64,000 bases of DNA, taken from NCBI RefSeq assembly GCF_014192375.1, contig NZ_JACHXV010000005.1:62001-126000 (forward strand), given 5' to 3'. Under the pieces are notes generated by a model, which was not told the DNA's origin, did no database searches, and worked only from the letters and a program-made list of their open reading frames with translations. Source of the stretch: Endobacter medicaginis. Its GTDB lineage: Bacteria > Pseudomonadota > Alphaproteobacteria > Acetobacterales > Acetobacteraceae. Of this stretch, positions 17,858-28,332 are shown piece after piece; position 1 is the stretch's first letter, and each line of letters begins with the position of its first letter. Made by a program: the position numbers and the translations under genes.

Positions 17858-18937
17858 TCAGCCGGCCGGTTCGTGCAGCGGGCAGCCGTTGGTGCGGGCG
17901 CGGAACGCTGCCGAGTGCTGATAGGCGCTGCGACGGGCGCGGTTGACGCCGCCCAGCGGCTGATGGGCGGCAAGCCCGGTCCAGACGCTGAAGCGCATGC
18001 CCTCGTCGACGGCCTGCACCTTCTCGGGCGACCAGCTGTCCTGCGCGGCGGCACGCAGCGTGCCGACCTTGCGATAGGGCGCCTCCTGCTCGTCCCACGT
18101 GACCGTCGCATCCTCGATCGGCTGGCGTTCGAGATCGCGGCAGAGCTGCACGCGGAATTCCCACTGGGCGTCGATCTCGCGCATCTCGGCGCGCAGATCC
18201 TCGCGGATCGCGTTCTCGCGGCCGTCGATGTCGATCGTGTGGCCGGTGAGGGCGGTCATCGCCGGTGCGACCGGAGCGAGGGAGAATTTCGCGATGTAGT
18301 CGCCGTAACGGAACGGCGTCGCACTGTAATAGGTCTCGCCGAGCGGCTCGCTGTTGGGCGCGCCGCCCAGCGAGGCGATCGCGCCGCTCTCGAGTCCGAC
18401 GCTGCCGAGCGCGGTGTTGACGCCGCGCAGCACGGCTGAGAGCACTTTCTTGGTGCCTTCCAGGCGGTCGGTGGTTTTCGCGAGCAGCTTGAGATTGCCG
18501 AGGAATTTCCCGGCATCGGGTGCGGCGAAGACCGGCGCGTTGACCATGATGAAGTCCTGCGTGCGGCCCTCGGCACCCTCGAGGCGTTCGCCATCGACAT
18601 CCAGCACCTTGATCGCCAGCCCGCGCGGCAGGCTGATCGCGTCCGGCAGGATATCGCCGGCATTGGTCGACAGCCGCATCAGCACCTTGTGGGTGCCCGG
18701 GCGGGCGAACAGCCCCTGGGCAAGCTCCGGCGGCAGGTCGGCATCGATGCTGAGTTCGCCTTCGAGGATCGCATGAGCCTTCGCATGCACGGCGCGCACG
18801 GCATGACCGTAATCCTCGGCGGTGCGGTCGAGGATGATGTCGAAGGTCCGATTGAGCCCGTCCGCCGTCTCGCCTTCGTCCGGCTCAGGGGTCTCGATGT
18901 CGGGACGGAAGCGGACGGGTGACTGGATACCGGACAT
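17858..18937 (-). CDS. Catalase-like heme protein
   Basis: 359-residue small-catalase family protein, shorter than true catalases (about 480 or more residues). Typical blocks include HAKAHAILEGELSIDADLP near the N terminus (the His equivalent to the distal heme residue), ARPGTHKVLMRLSTNAGD, and a C-terminal ARRSAY that fits the R-x-x-x-Y proximal heme tyrosine. Family members act as organic peroxidases, or pair with other enzymes in stress protection; the true activity here is unknown. No signal peptide is visible. The 41-base gap to the downstream peptidase gene contains a strong hairpin. Confidence 0.82.
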   Translation of the reverse strand: MSGIQSPVRFRPDIETPEPDEGETADGLNRTFDIILDRTAEDYGHAVRAVHAKAHAILEGELSIDADLPPELAQGLFARPGTHKVLMRLSTNAGDILPDAISLPRGLAIKVLDVDGERLEGAEGRTQDFIMVNAPVFAAPDAGKFLGNLKLLAKTTDRLEGTKKVLSAVLRGVNTALGSVGLESGAIASLGGAPNSEPLGETYYSATPFRYGDYIAKFSLAPVAPAMTALTGHTIDIDGRENAIREDLRAEMREIDAQWEFRVQLCRDLERQPIEDATVTWDEQEAPYRKVGTLRAAAQDSWSPEKVQAVDEGMRFSVWTGLAAHQPLGGVNRARRSAYQHSAAFRARTNGCPLHEPAG

Positions 18938-19006
18938 GAGACGCTGCCTCGCTGCTGAGCGGGGGCAACGGGGCAGCGCCCGACAAAGTTGCCGCCGTCC
19001 GGATGC

Positions 19007-19441
19007 TCAGGCGATCGGCCGGCCTTCGGTGACGCCGTAGAAGATGTAGTGCAGGAAGAGGTCGCCGTCGAAGGCGCTCAGGTCGGGATTGGCGCGCAGA
19101 TAGGCGTTCGGGTCGAACAGCGGATTGGGCGCGCGACGCTCCTTGTAGCCATAGACGAAATAATGTGTCGCCGGGTCCATGCCGGAGTCGAGCACGTCGG
19201 GATTTGTCCTCTCATAGAAAGGACGATCGAAGAACAGCGCCATCGGTACGGCGGGTACCGAACCGCTCGTGGCCGGGGTGAACGTGTCGGCCGGGGTCGG
19301 TTGCGGCAGGCTCGGCGGGGCGTCGGCCGCCGGCTTGCTCTTGCGCACGGACTTCGTTCTGCCGGGAGCCGGAACGGGAGGTGCGGCTGTGCTGAGGCCA
19401 GGGGAGGTGCGCGTGCTGGTCTGTTTCGGCTTCGGCGGCAT
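19007..19441 (-). CDS. Protein with two HY..G..EGR repeats
   Basis: 144 residues from ATG 19441. The first 65 residues are Pro/Ser/Thr/Lys-rich and probably disordered. Residues 70-105 and 108-142 are two copies of a repeat of the form F-(D)-x-x-x-Y-x-x-x-N-P-D-[VL] ... HY-[FI]-x-Y-G-x-x-E-x-R. From memory this repeat accompanies glycosyltransferases and secreted or surface proteins of alphaproteobacteria; its function is not known to me. The glycosyltransferase at 51626 ends in a related HYLLFGRGEKR. No signal peptide. A longer frame running up through tRNA-Tyr is not coding. Confidence 0.65.
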   Translation of the reverse strand: MPPKPKQTSTRTSPGLSTAAPPVPAPGRTKSVRKSKPAADAPPSLPQPTPADTFTPATSGSVPAVPMALFFDRPFYERTNPDVLDSGMDPATHYFVYGYKERRAPNPLFDPNAYLRANPDLSAFDGDLFLHYIFYGVTEGRPIA

Positions 19442-19545
19442 CGTGATCCCATGGTTCGGCGGTGAGGCGTCAGACGATCCGCTACCCACACCGGTGGGGT
19501 CAACGGGGAAATCTCCCGACGGTCGACAATCCGCCGTGCCGGAGG

Positions 19546-19638
19546 TCAATTCGACACCAGGAATGCGCGCGCGATCCAGACGGCTGCGACCAGAGCCGCC
19601 AGCAGGCAGACCAGATAGAACACGGCGAGCCTGGTCAT
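19546..19638 (-). CDS. 30-residue single-span membrane protein
   Basis: A short frame with an excellent ribosome-binding site (GGAGGTG, 5 bases before ATG 19638) encodes 30 residues. Residues 1-4 are MTRL, residues 5-22 are uniformly hydrophobic (AVFYLVCLLAALVAAVW) and the end is RAFLVSN. This predicts one membrane helix with a short positively charged N terminus. It lies 53 bases past the 3' end of tRNA-Tyr and 104 bases before the HY..G..EGR repeat protein, and may be carried on the tRNA transcript or have its own promoter. I do not recognise it. Confidence 0.55.
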   Translation of the reverse strand: MTRLAVFYLVCLLAALVAAVWIARAFLVSN

Positions 19639-19691
19639 GGGGCACCTCCAGCGCAGGTTCTCGACGACGGTCATGGAGTATGCGCACGGAA

Positions 19692-19777
19692 TGGTGGAAG
19701 GGGTTGGATTCGAACCAACGTAGGCGTACGCCAGCGGATTTACAGTCCGCCCCCTTTAGCCACTCGGGCACCCTTCC
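19692..19777 (-). tRNA. tRNA-Tyr (anticodon GTA)
   Basis: 86-nucleotide class II tRNA. The acceptor stem GGAAGGG pairs with CCCTTCC, the anticodon loop CTGTAAA gives GTA, there is a long variable arm, the T-arm has GGTTCGAATCC, and CCA is encoded with discriminator A. Single copy in the window. Confidence 0.96.
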
Positions 19778-19789
19778 GGCCGGGGGTCG

Positions 19790-19818
19790 GAACTAGGGCG
19801 GTCGGCCCTGCTTGTCAA
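19790..19818 (-). promoter_or_regulatory. Promoter of tRNA-Tyr
   Basis: On the minus strand a perfect TTGACA (19818-19813) is followed after 17 bases by TAGTTC (19795-19790), and the tRNA 5' end is 12 bases further on. Spacing and -35 are ideal; the -10 is partial. Confidence 0.6.
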
Positions 19819-19889
19819 CACTCCGCCTTGAACCGGCCTCGGGGCAGGGGGTAGATGGCCTCTGACCTGCAAGCTGGAACCCGATCGCG

Positions 19890-20666
19890 ATGCGCCGACC
19901 CTCCCGCCCTGTTGCGAATGCCGCTGCTGTCCGCGGCAAGCCGGGCGGCAGACCGGGTGGCGGCGAGCCCTGGCTCTACGGGCTGCATGCCGTGACGTCC
20001 GCGCTGGCCAATCCGGCGCGCCGGGTGCGCCGGGTGCTGGTGACGGAGGAGGCGGAGGCGGCGATCGGGCGGGTGGTGCCGCGCCCCTGGGCGGTGGGCC
20101 CGGAGCGGGTCGAGCGCGCCAAGCTCGACGCCCTGCTGGGGCGCGAGACCGTGCATCAGGGCATGGCACTGCTGGCCGACCCGCTGCCGGTGCCCCGTCT
20201 GGAGGAGGTGCTGGAGCGGCCCGGCCCGGTTCTGGTGCTCGACCAGGTGACGGATCCGCGCAACGTGGGCGCGATCCTGCGCTCGGCGGCGGCGTTCGGT
20301 GCGGCGGCGGTGGTGGTGCAGGAGCGCCATGCTCCGGAGGAGACTGGCGCGCTGGCCAAGGCGGCGTCGGGGGCGCTGGAGATCGTGCCGCTGCTGCGGG
20401 CGGTGAACCTGTCGCGCACGCTGGCAGCGCTCAAGGCGGCGGGGCTGTGGGTGGTCGGGCTGGATGCCGGCGGCGGCGTGCTGCGCGGGGAGGATTTCGC
20501 CCAGCGGCGGGTCGCCCTCGTGCTGGGCGCGGAGGGCGACGGGCTGCGGCGGCTGACCCGGGAGGGCTGCGACGAGATCTGCGGGCTGCACATGCCCGGG
20601 CAGATGGAGAGCCTCAACGTCTCGGTCGCGGCCGCGGTGGCACTCTACGAGTTCGCGCGGGGCTGA
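19890..20666 (+). CDS. rlmB: 23S rRNA (guanosine-2'-O)-methyltransferase RlmB
   Basis: 258-residue SPOUT-class RNA 2'-O-ribose methyltransferase. The N-terminal substrate-binding domain begins WLYGLHAVTSALANPARRVRR. The C-terminal knotted domain has the three SpoU motifs: LDQVTDPRNVGAILRSA, ALVLGAEGDGLRRLTRE and MESLNVSVAAAVALYEFAR. RlmB methylates G2251 (E. coli numbering) in the peptidyl-transferase centre. The first 20 residues are basic and Gly-rich. It ends one base before the convergent MFS gene. Confidence 0.92.
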   Translation: MRRPSRPVANAAAVRGKPGGRPGGGEPWLYGLHAVTSALANPARRVRRVLVTEEAEAAIGRVVPRPWAVGPERVERAKLDALLGRETVHQGMALLADPLPVPRLEEVLERPGPVLVLDQVTDPRNVGAILRSAAAFGAAAVVVQERHAPEETGALAKAASGALEIVPLLRAVNLSRTLAALKAAGLWVVGLDAGGGVLRGEDFAQRRVALVLGAEGDGLRRLTREGCDEICGLHMPGQMESLNVSVAAAVALYEFARG

Positions 20667-20667
20667 C

Positions 20668-22158
20668 CTACAGCGCCAGCTCCTCCAGCGACTTGCCCTC
20701 CGCATCGACGCCGATCACCAGCGCGGTGATCGCGGCGACGCTCATGAGGGCAGAAGCGGCGAGGTAGCCGCCGACCACCGGGCCGATCGTGCCCAGCCCG
20801 ATCAGCCAGCCGAACAGCAGCGGCGCACCGACGCCGCCGAGGATGGTGCCGAAGGCGTAGAACAGGGCGATCGCCAGCGCGCGGCTCTCGGGCGGGAAGA
20901 CTTCCGACGCAGTCAGATAGGCCGAGGATGCGGCGGCGGAGGCGAAGAAGAAGACCGCCATCCAGCCGATCGTCTGGGTGGTGGCGGTGAGCTTGCCCGC
21001 GCCCAGGCCCAGGGCGACGGCGGCCATCAGCAGCGCCGAGAGGGCGTAGGTGGCGGCGATCATGCGGCGCCGGCCGATCGTGTCGAACAGATGCCCGAGC
21101 AGCAGCGGGCCGGCGAAATTGGTGATCGCCAGCGGCAGGATATAGAGGCCGATCCGACCCTCCGGCACGCCCTCGTAGCGGTTGAGCACCAGCCCGTAGG
21201 TGAAGAACACCGCGTTGTAGAGGAAGGCCTGCGCGATCATCAGCACCAGAACGTAGAGGCTGCGCGTACGGTGCGAGGTGGCCATCGCGTGCAGCAGGGC
21301 GAGCAGCCCGGTGGCGAAGCGTCGTGGCGGGGGAAGATCGACCGGGGCGACCTCGCGCCCCGTCGCGCGGGATTCGATGCCGGCCAGCACCTCGGCCGCC
21401 TGTTCGGTCTCGCCATGCAGTGCCAGCCAGCGCGGGCTTTCCGGCACGTGCCGGCGCAGCACGATCACGGCGAGGCCGAGCGCGCCGCCGATGGCGAAGC
21501 CGAGGCGCCAGCCGAGCCAGGCGGGGAGGATGGCCGGGTCCATCAGCAGCAGCGAGCCGGCCGCCCCCATCGCCGCGCCCAGCCAGTAGCTGCCGTTGAC
21601 GGCGAGATCGACGCGGCCGCGCAGCCGGGCCGGGATCATCTCGTCTATCGCCGAGTTGATCGCCGCATATTCGCCGCCGATGCCCAGCCCGGTCAGCAGG
21701 CGGGCAGCGTCGAAACTGAGGTGATCGACCGACAGCGCGCTCAGCGTGACGCCGAGCACATAGAGGCCGAGCGTGATGGCGAACATCGGCTTGCGGCCGT
21801 AGCGGTCGGTCAGCCAGCCGAAACCGAGCGCCCCGCACACCGCGCCGAAGACGTAGGCCGAGGCGGCGGCGCCGATCTGCGCGTCGCTCAACGACAGGGC
21901 TGCGGCTGATTTCAGCGCCGGGCCGATCGAGCCGACGATGGTGACCTCGAGCCCGTCGAGGATCCACGTCACACCGAGGGCGAAGATCAGCAGCGTGTGG
22001 AAGGGCGACCAGCCGAGGCGGTCGAGCCGCTCACCGATCACCGACGAGGCGCCGCGCGCCCGGCCGACGAGTTCGCCGCGCTCGCCGATCCAGGCGCGAT
22101 GTGCCTCGGTGCGGCGGCTGATCGCCGCGCCGAGCCGGGCTTTGGGCGAGCCGGCCAA
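20668..22158 (-). CDS. MFS transporter of the sugar-porter type
   Basis: 496 residues with about 12 predicted membrane helices. Motifs include WLTDRYGRKPM after helix 2, PESPRWL at the end of helix 6, and a second half starting near YVLVLMIAQAFLYNAVFF. These place it in the Sugar_tr (MFS_1 superfamily) group that also contains carboxylate and aromatic-acid permeases. The first 50 residues are a hydrophilic tail. It starts 20 bases after the acs stop on the same strand, so co-transcription with acetyl-CoA synthetase is likely, hinting at a monocarboxylate such as acetate, lactate or pyruvate as substrate. That last step is inference. Confidence 0.85.
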   Translation of the reverse strand: MAGSPKARLGAAISRRTEAHRAWIGERGELVGRARGASSVIGERLDRLGWSPFHTLLIFALGVTWILDGLEVTIVGSIGPALKSAAALSLSDAQIGAAASAYVFGAVCGALGFGWLTDRYGRKPMFAITLGLYVLGVTLSALSVDHLSFDAARLLTGLGIGGEYAAINSAIDEMIPARLRGRVDLAVNGSYWLGAAMGAAGSLLLMDPAILPAWLGWRLGFAIGGALGLAVIVLRRHVPESPRWLALHGETEQAAEVLAGIESRATGREVAPVDLPPPRRFATGLLALLHAMATSHRTRSLYVLVLMIAQAFLYNAVFFTYGLVLNRYEGVPEGRIGLYILPLAITNFAGPLLLGHLFDTIGRRRMIAATYALSALLMAAVALGLGAGKLTATTQTIGWMAVFFFASAAASSAYLTASEVFPPESRALAIALFYAFGTILGGVGAPLLFGWLIGLGTIGPVVGGYLAASALMSVAAITALVIGVDAEGKSLEELAL

Positions 22159-22178
22159 GTGTCAGGTCGTCATCGGTC

Positions 22179-24158
<1,980 letters not shown>

Positions 24159-24299
24159 GCCTCATTCCCTGAAACGACCGCGATCGTGCACATGCCGCGG
24201 TTTCGATCGTGCGACTATGCGGCAGCCGGGCAGGTTTGCTCAACAGTTTCGCAAGCCGCCCGAATGCCGCATGGATCGGAAATGAAACACTTCACCCGT

Positions 24300-25352
24300 T
24301 CAGCGGATCGGCTCGCCCTTCGGCGTGAACAGACGCGGCGTGAGCAGCTCGATGCGCATGCGCTGCCCGCGTGCCGGCGTGGGCAGTTCGGCGGGGGAGA
24401 GGATCTCGAAGGCCGCCCCCGTCCCCGGCAGGGTGAGCGAGATGCGGTGGAAGGCGCCGGCCGGATGGGTCTCGTCGATCTGCGCGCCGTCGGGCGCGGG
24501 CGAGAGCCGCACCTGCCACGGCCGGATCAGCGCGACCGCCTCGCCCGCCCGGCCGGGTGGGGCGGCAAACGGGGCGATGGCCGACGATACCGGCGTGAAC
24601 ACGCCCGCCTCGACACGGCCAGGAAATTCCAGCGTCTCACCGAGAAAGCGCATCACGAACGCGTCCGCGGGTGCTGCTTCCAGTACCGCCGGGGTGTCGA
24701 TCTGCAGCAGCTTTCCGCCGCGCAGCACCGCGACCCGGTCGGCGATCTCCATCGCTTCCTGACGGTCATGGGTGACCATCACCGTGGTCAGGCCAAGCCT
24801 TTGCTGGAGCGCACGCAGCCACACGCGGATGTCGCGGCGCACCAGCGGGTCGAGCGCGCCGAACGGCTCGTCGAGCAGCAGCAGCGAGGGGTCGGTGGCG
24901 AGCGCGCGGGCGAGGGCGACGCGCTGGCTCTGCCCGCCCGACAGGGTGGCGGGCCGGGCCTCGGCGAGTTCGGCCACCTGCACCAAAGCGAGCAGCTCGG
25001 CGACGCGGGCGCGGCGTTCGGCGCGCGAGGGTCGCAGCCGGCGCGGGCGGACCTTGAGCCCGAAGGCGACATTGCCGGCGACGGACAGATGCGGGAACAG
25101 CGCGTAGTCCTGGAACACGAAGCCGATATTGCGCCTGCGTGCCGGCAGGCTGCCGAGATCGACGCCGTCTCGCCGGACATGGCCGGCGCTGGCGCGGGCG
25201 AGGCCGCCGATAATGCGCAGCAGCGTGGTCTTGCCCGCCCCCGACGGGCCGACCAGGGCGACGAATTCGCCCGGCGCGACGGTGAAGCCGACCGCGTCGA
25301 GGCCCCGTCCGGCACCATAATCGAGGCTGATGGAGTCGATCTCGAGGTTCAT
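24300..25352 (-). CDS. cysA: Sulfate/thiosulfate ABC transporter ATP-binding protein CysA
   Basis: 350 residues. ABC ATPase with Walker A GPSGAGKTT, signature LSGGQSQR, Walker B LLLLDEPFGALD and switch His in VTHDRQEAM, then the CysA C-terminal regulatory domain (about residues 235-350, with VALIRPWQVRLS). It is the last gene of the sbp-cysT-cysW-cysA operon; its ATG overlaps the cysW stop as ATGA. It drives import of sulfate or thiosulfate for cysteine synthesis. Confidence 0.92.
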   Translation of the reverse strand: MNLEIDSISLDYGAGRGLDAVGFTVAPGEFVALVGPSGAGKTTLLRIIGGLARASAGHVRRDGVDLGSLPARRRNIGFVFQDYALFPHLSVAGNVAFGLKVRPRRLRPSRAERRARVAELLALVQVAELAEARPATLSGGQSQRVALARALATDPSLLLLDEPFGALDPLVRRDIRVWLRALQQRLGLTTVMVTHDRQEAMEIADRVAVLRGGKLLQIDTPAVLEAAPADAFVMRFLGETLEFPGRVEAGVFTPVSSAIAPFAAPPGRAGEAVALIRPWQVRLSPAPDGAQIDETHPAGAFHRISLTLPGTGAAFEILSPAELPTPARGQRMRIELLTPRLFTPKGEPIR

Positions 25353-26170
25353 GCGCGCACGGATCCGGCACGGCGGATCAGCGTGCGCAACGCGATCACC
25401 GCCAGCGCCATCAGGGCCAGCGTCGCACTCAGCGCGAAGGCGGCCGTGCTGCGGTAGCCGTTGTAGAGGGTCTCGATCTCGAGCGGCATGGTGTTGGTCA
25501 GTCCTGGAATATGGCCCGATACCACGGCAACGGCGCCGAATTCGCCCAAGGCGCGCGCGGTGGTCAGCAGCACGCCCGACAGCAGCGCCAGCCGCATTCC
25601 CGGCAGGATCACCCTGGCCCACAGTGACCACCAGCCCGCGCCCAGCAGCACGGCCGCCTCCTCCTGCGCCGGCCCCTGCGCTTCCAGCAGCGGCAGCGCG
25701 GTGCGCACCACATAGGGGAAGGTGACGAACAGGGTGGCGAGCACGATGCCCGGCCAGGCGAACATCAGCCCGATGCCGTGGCGCTCGCACCACGGCCCGA
25801 ACCAGCCCTGGGCGCCGAACAGCAGCAGCCAGACCAGCCCGCCGATCACCGGCGAGATGCTGACCGGCAGTTCGATCAGGGTCAGCAGTGCGGCCTTGAA
25901 GCGGAAGTCGAACCGCGCCAGCAGCCAGGCGGCGATGGTGCCGAAGACGCTGTTGACGGCGACCACGATCACCGCGACGAACAGCGTCAGCCGGATCGCC
26001 GACAGCGTCTCGGGCTCGCGCAGTGCTTCGAGCGCGGGGCGCCAGCCGTCGGCGAAGGCCTGCACGAACACCAGCACGAGCGGTGCGATCAGCAGCACGC
26101 CGACGATGGCGCAGGCGGCGGCCATCACCAGCCAGTCGCGCGCGTCGGCGCGGTCACGCACGCGGCTCAT
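25349..26170 (-). CDS. cysW: Sulfate ABC transporter permease CysW
   Basis: 273 residues from ATG 26170, which overlaps the cysT stop as ATGA; a start 13 residues upstream would lie inside cysT and is less likely. Six predicted membrane helices with the EAA loop QEEAAVLLGAGWWSLWARVILPG. The region ARALGEFGAVAVVSGHIPG is characteristic of CysW. It pairs with CysT to form the sulfate channel. Confidence 0.92.
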   Translation of the reverse strand: MSRVRDRADARDWLVMAAACAIVGVLLIAPLVLVFVQAFADGWRPALEALREPETLSAIRLTLFVAVIVVAVNSVFGTIAAWLLARFDFRFKAALLTLIELPVSISPVIGGLVWLLLFGAQGWFGPWCERHGIGLMFAWPGIVLATLFVTFPYVVRTALPLLEAQGPAQEEAAVLLGAGWWSLWARVILPGMRLALLSGVLLTTARALGEFGAVAVVSGHIPGLTNTMPLEIETLYNGYRSTAAFALSATLALMALAVIALRTLIRRAGSVRA

Positions 26171-27027
26171 CGCAGCGCCCGCCGGGCGGCCGACAGGGCG
26201 GCGAGGCACAGGGCGGCGCCGAGCAGCATCAGCAGCCCGATCGCGGCGGCGGACGCCTCGTCGAATTCCTGCAGCCGGATGACGATCAGCAGCGGCGCGA
26301 TTTCGGAGCGGCCCGGCATGTTGCCGGCGATGAAGATGACCGAGCCGTATTCGCCCAGCGCGCGCGCGAAGGCCAGCGCATAGGCCGCCAGCAGGGCCGG
26401 ACGCAGGGCCGGCAGCACGATGCGGGCGAGCACCTGGAGATGCGTGGCCCCCAGGCTTTCGGCCGCCTCCTCGCGCGCCGCCGGCAGTGCCGCCAGCACC
26501 GGCTCCACCGCGCGCACCGCGAACGGCAGGCTGACGAACACCAGCGCGACCTCGATGCCGGCGCGGGTATAGGCGATGTCGATGCCGAGTTCGTGCAGGG
26601 GCGCGCCGAACCAGCCGCGCGGCCCGTACAGCGTGGCCAGTGCGATGCCGCTGACCGCGGTGGGGAGCGCGAAGGGCAGGTCGATCAGCAGGTCGAGCCC
26701 GCGCCGGACTGCGGCGAGCGGGCCAGAGCGCGGGCCGCGCGCCAGCGCCCAGGCCAGCACCAGACCGAGCCCTAGCGCGATCGTCGCGGCGAGTGCGGCC
26801 GCACCGAAACTGAGCGCGAGCGCTGCCCGCACGCGATCACCGGTCAGGACATGCAGCATCGCGCCGGGGCCGTGTTCCCACGGCCGCAGGGCGAGAGCGC
26901 TGAGCGGGAGGGCGACCAGCAGGCCGGTCCAGAGCAGGGTGGTGCCGAGGGCGGGGGCGAAGCCCGGCAGGAGGGGGCGGTGGGGAGTGATCGGCAGGCT
27001 CCGGAAGACGATGTTCTCTTTTGACAA
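26167..27027 (-). CDS. cysT: Sulfate ABC transporter permease CysT (CysU)
   Basis: 286 residues if the TTG at 27027 is used. No ATG or GTG in frame gives a full first helix, so TTG is the best choice, although no clear ribosome-binding site precedes it. Six membrane helices; the EAA loop REEAAESLGATHLQVLARIVLP and ARALGEYGSVIFIAGNMPG identify CysT. The N-terminal dozen residues (MSKENIVFRSLP) are coded by the edge of the repeat-like intergenic element upstream and look unrelated to normal CysT starts. Confidence 0.9.
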   Translation of the reverse strand: MSKENIVFRSLPITPHRPLLPGFAPALGTTLLWTGLLVALPLSALALRPWEHGPGAMLHVLTGDRVRAALALSFGAAALAATIALGLGLVLAWALARGPRSGPLAAVRRGLDLLIDLPFALPTAVSGIALATLYGPRGWFGAPLHELGIDIAYTRAGIEVALVFVSLPFAVRAVEPVLAALPAAREEAAESLGATHLQVLARIVLPALRPALLAAYALAFARALGEYGSVIFIAGNMPGRSEIAPLLIVIRLQEFDEASAAAIGLLMLLGAALCLAALSAARRALR

Positions 27028-27032
27028 GAACC

Positions 27033-27092
27033 AAAAAAACTTCCGTCCGTCGGGATTCCGTGGGCTGGCGAGCGCCCGGTACCCTGACGGAC
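27033..27092 (-). terminator. Attenuator-like hairpin between sbp and cysT
   Basis: On the minus strand GTCCGTCAGGG (27092-27082) pairs with CCCGACGGAC (27054-27045), with a bulged base and a 27-base inner region. It is followed by GGAAG and then seven T residues (27039-27033), just before the cysT start. This is the form of an intrinsic terminator placed inside the operon, which would make sbp transcripts outnumber the cysTWA message. Confidence 0.6.
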
Positions 27093-27105
27093 AGACGTCT
27101 TTTTG

Positions 27106-27129
27106 CTTCTTTTTCTTCAGAAAAAGAAG
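27106..27129 (-). repeat. AT-rich perfect hairpin after the sbp stop
   Basis: CTTCTTTTTC (27106-27115) and GAAAAAGAAG (27120-27129) are exact reverse complements with loop TTCA, placed 3 bases after the sbp stop codon. Such A/T-only palindromes stand out in this GC-rich genome. From memory similar GAAGAAAAAGAAGC sequences recur between genes in Acetobacteraceae. It may stabilise the 3' end of the sbp message. Confidence 0.55.
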
Positions 27130-27132
27130 ATC

Positions 27133-28155
27133 CTAGAGCAACTTGTCGAACACCCCGCCCTCGGCGAAATGCGTCTTCTGCACGCTCGTCCAGCCGCCGA
27201 GGCTCTCGATATCGACGGTGGTGATCGGTGTGAACCGGTCGGCATATTTCGCCAGCACCGCCTTGTCGGACGGGCGGAAATAGTTCGCGGCGACGATTTC
27301 CTGCGCGGCCGGGGTGTAGAGAAACTCGAGATAGGCGCGGGCCTGCTTCTCGGTGCCGTGCGCCTGCGCATTGCGGGTGACGACGGCGACCGGCGGGGCG
27401 GCGAGGATGCTCAGCGACGGGCGCACCACCTCGACCTCGTCCGGGGCGAGCTTCGCGTGGGCCAGCAGGGCCTCGTCCTCCCAGGCGAGCAGCACGTCGC
27501 CGAGGCCGCGCTGGAGGAAGCTGTTGGTGGCACCCCGCGCGCCGGTATCGAGCACCGGGACCTGGTGGTAGAGCGCCTTCAGATAGGCCTCGGCGGTGGC
27601 GGGCGAGCCGCCCGGCTGGTGCAGCGCCCAGGCCCAGGCGGCGAGGTAGTTCCAGCGCGCCCCACCCGAGGTCTTGGGGTTCGGGGTGATGATCTGCACG
27701 CCCGGACGGATCAGGTCGGGCCAGTCATGGATGTTCTTCGGGTTCCCCTTGCGGACCAGGAACACGATCGTCGAGCTGTAGGGGGTGGAGCGGTTCGGCA
27801 ACCGGTCCTGCCAGTCGGCTTCCAGCAGCCCGTGTGCCGCGAGCATGTCGATATCGGCGGCCAGTGCCAGGGTGACGACGTCGGCCGGCTGTCCGTCGAG
27901 CACCGATTTCGCCTGCGCGCCGGAGCCGCCATTGGAGGTGCGTACCGTCAGCGCCTCGCCGGTCCGCTTGCGCCAATCGGCGGCGAAAGCGGCGTCGATG
28001 GTATGGAACAGCTCGCGGGTCGGGTCGAAACTGGCGTTCAGCAACATGGTCGCGGCCTGCGCCCGGCGCATGGCTGTCCCGCCGCAGATCGACGCGAGCA
28101 TCGTCCCCGAGACGATGGAGGCGGCGGCCGAAAGCAGCCGGCGGCGGTTCAGCAT
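27133..28155 (-). CDS. sbp: Periplasmic sulfate-binding protein
   Basis: 340 residues from ATG 28155 (MLNRRRLLSAAASIV), with AGGAG about 13 bases upstream. The N terminus has a Tat-like RRRLLS followed by a hydrophobic stretch and ends ...RRAQA. The mature protein is a type II periplasmic binding protein of the sulfate family: LLNASFDPTRELF, SNGGSGAQAKSV, PNPKTSGGARWNYLAAW and LLAWEDEALL. It delivers sulfate to CysTW. It heads the operon and is separated from cysT by a 105-base gap holding two hairpins. Confidence 0.93.
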   Translation of the reverse strand: MLNRRRLLSAAASIVSGTMLASICGGTAMRRAQAATMLLNASFDPTRELFHTIDAAFAADWRKRTGEALTVRTSNGGSGAQAKSVLDGQPADVVTLALAADIDMLAAHGLLEADWQDRLPNRSTPYSSTIVFLVRKGNPKNIHDWPDLIRPGVQIITPNPKTSGGARWNYLAAWAWALHQPGGSPATAEAYLKALYHQVPVLDTGARGATNSFLQRGLGDVLLAWEDEALLAHAKLAPDEVEVVRPSLSILAAPPVAVVTRNAQAHGTEKQARAYLEFLYTPAAQEIVAANYFRPSDKAVLAKYADRFTPITTVDIESLGGWTSVQKTHFAEGGVFDKLL

Positions 28156-28332
28156 GGGCAAGGACGCTCCTGGAACTCGGCCCCGGCCGGGGCATGACGG
28201 TCGCAATCGACGCCATAAGGACGCCATGAGCCGGGGTTTTGTCATTGTACTGTCGCGATCATGCCATGTCGTATCGCATTTTCAAGTAAGCCCCATGTCG
28301 TTTCGTCCTATGGAGGGTTCTGGACAGGCGGG

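Noticed and set aside
19442-19771. N-terminal extension of the HY..G..EGR repeat protein starting MPEWLKGADCKSAG
   Set aside because: This stretch is translation of the tRNA-Tyr gene, a well-known false-start artefact.
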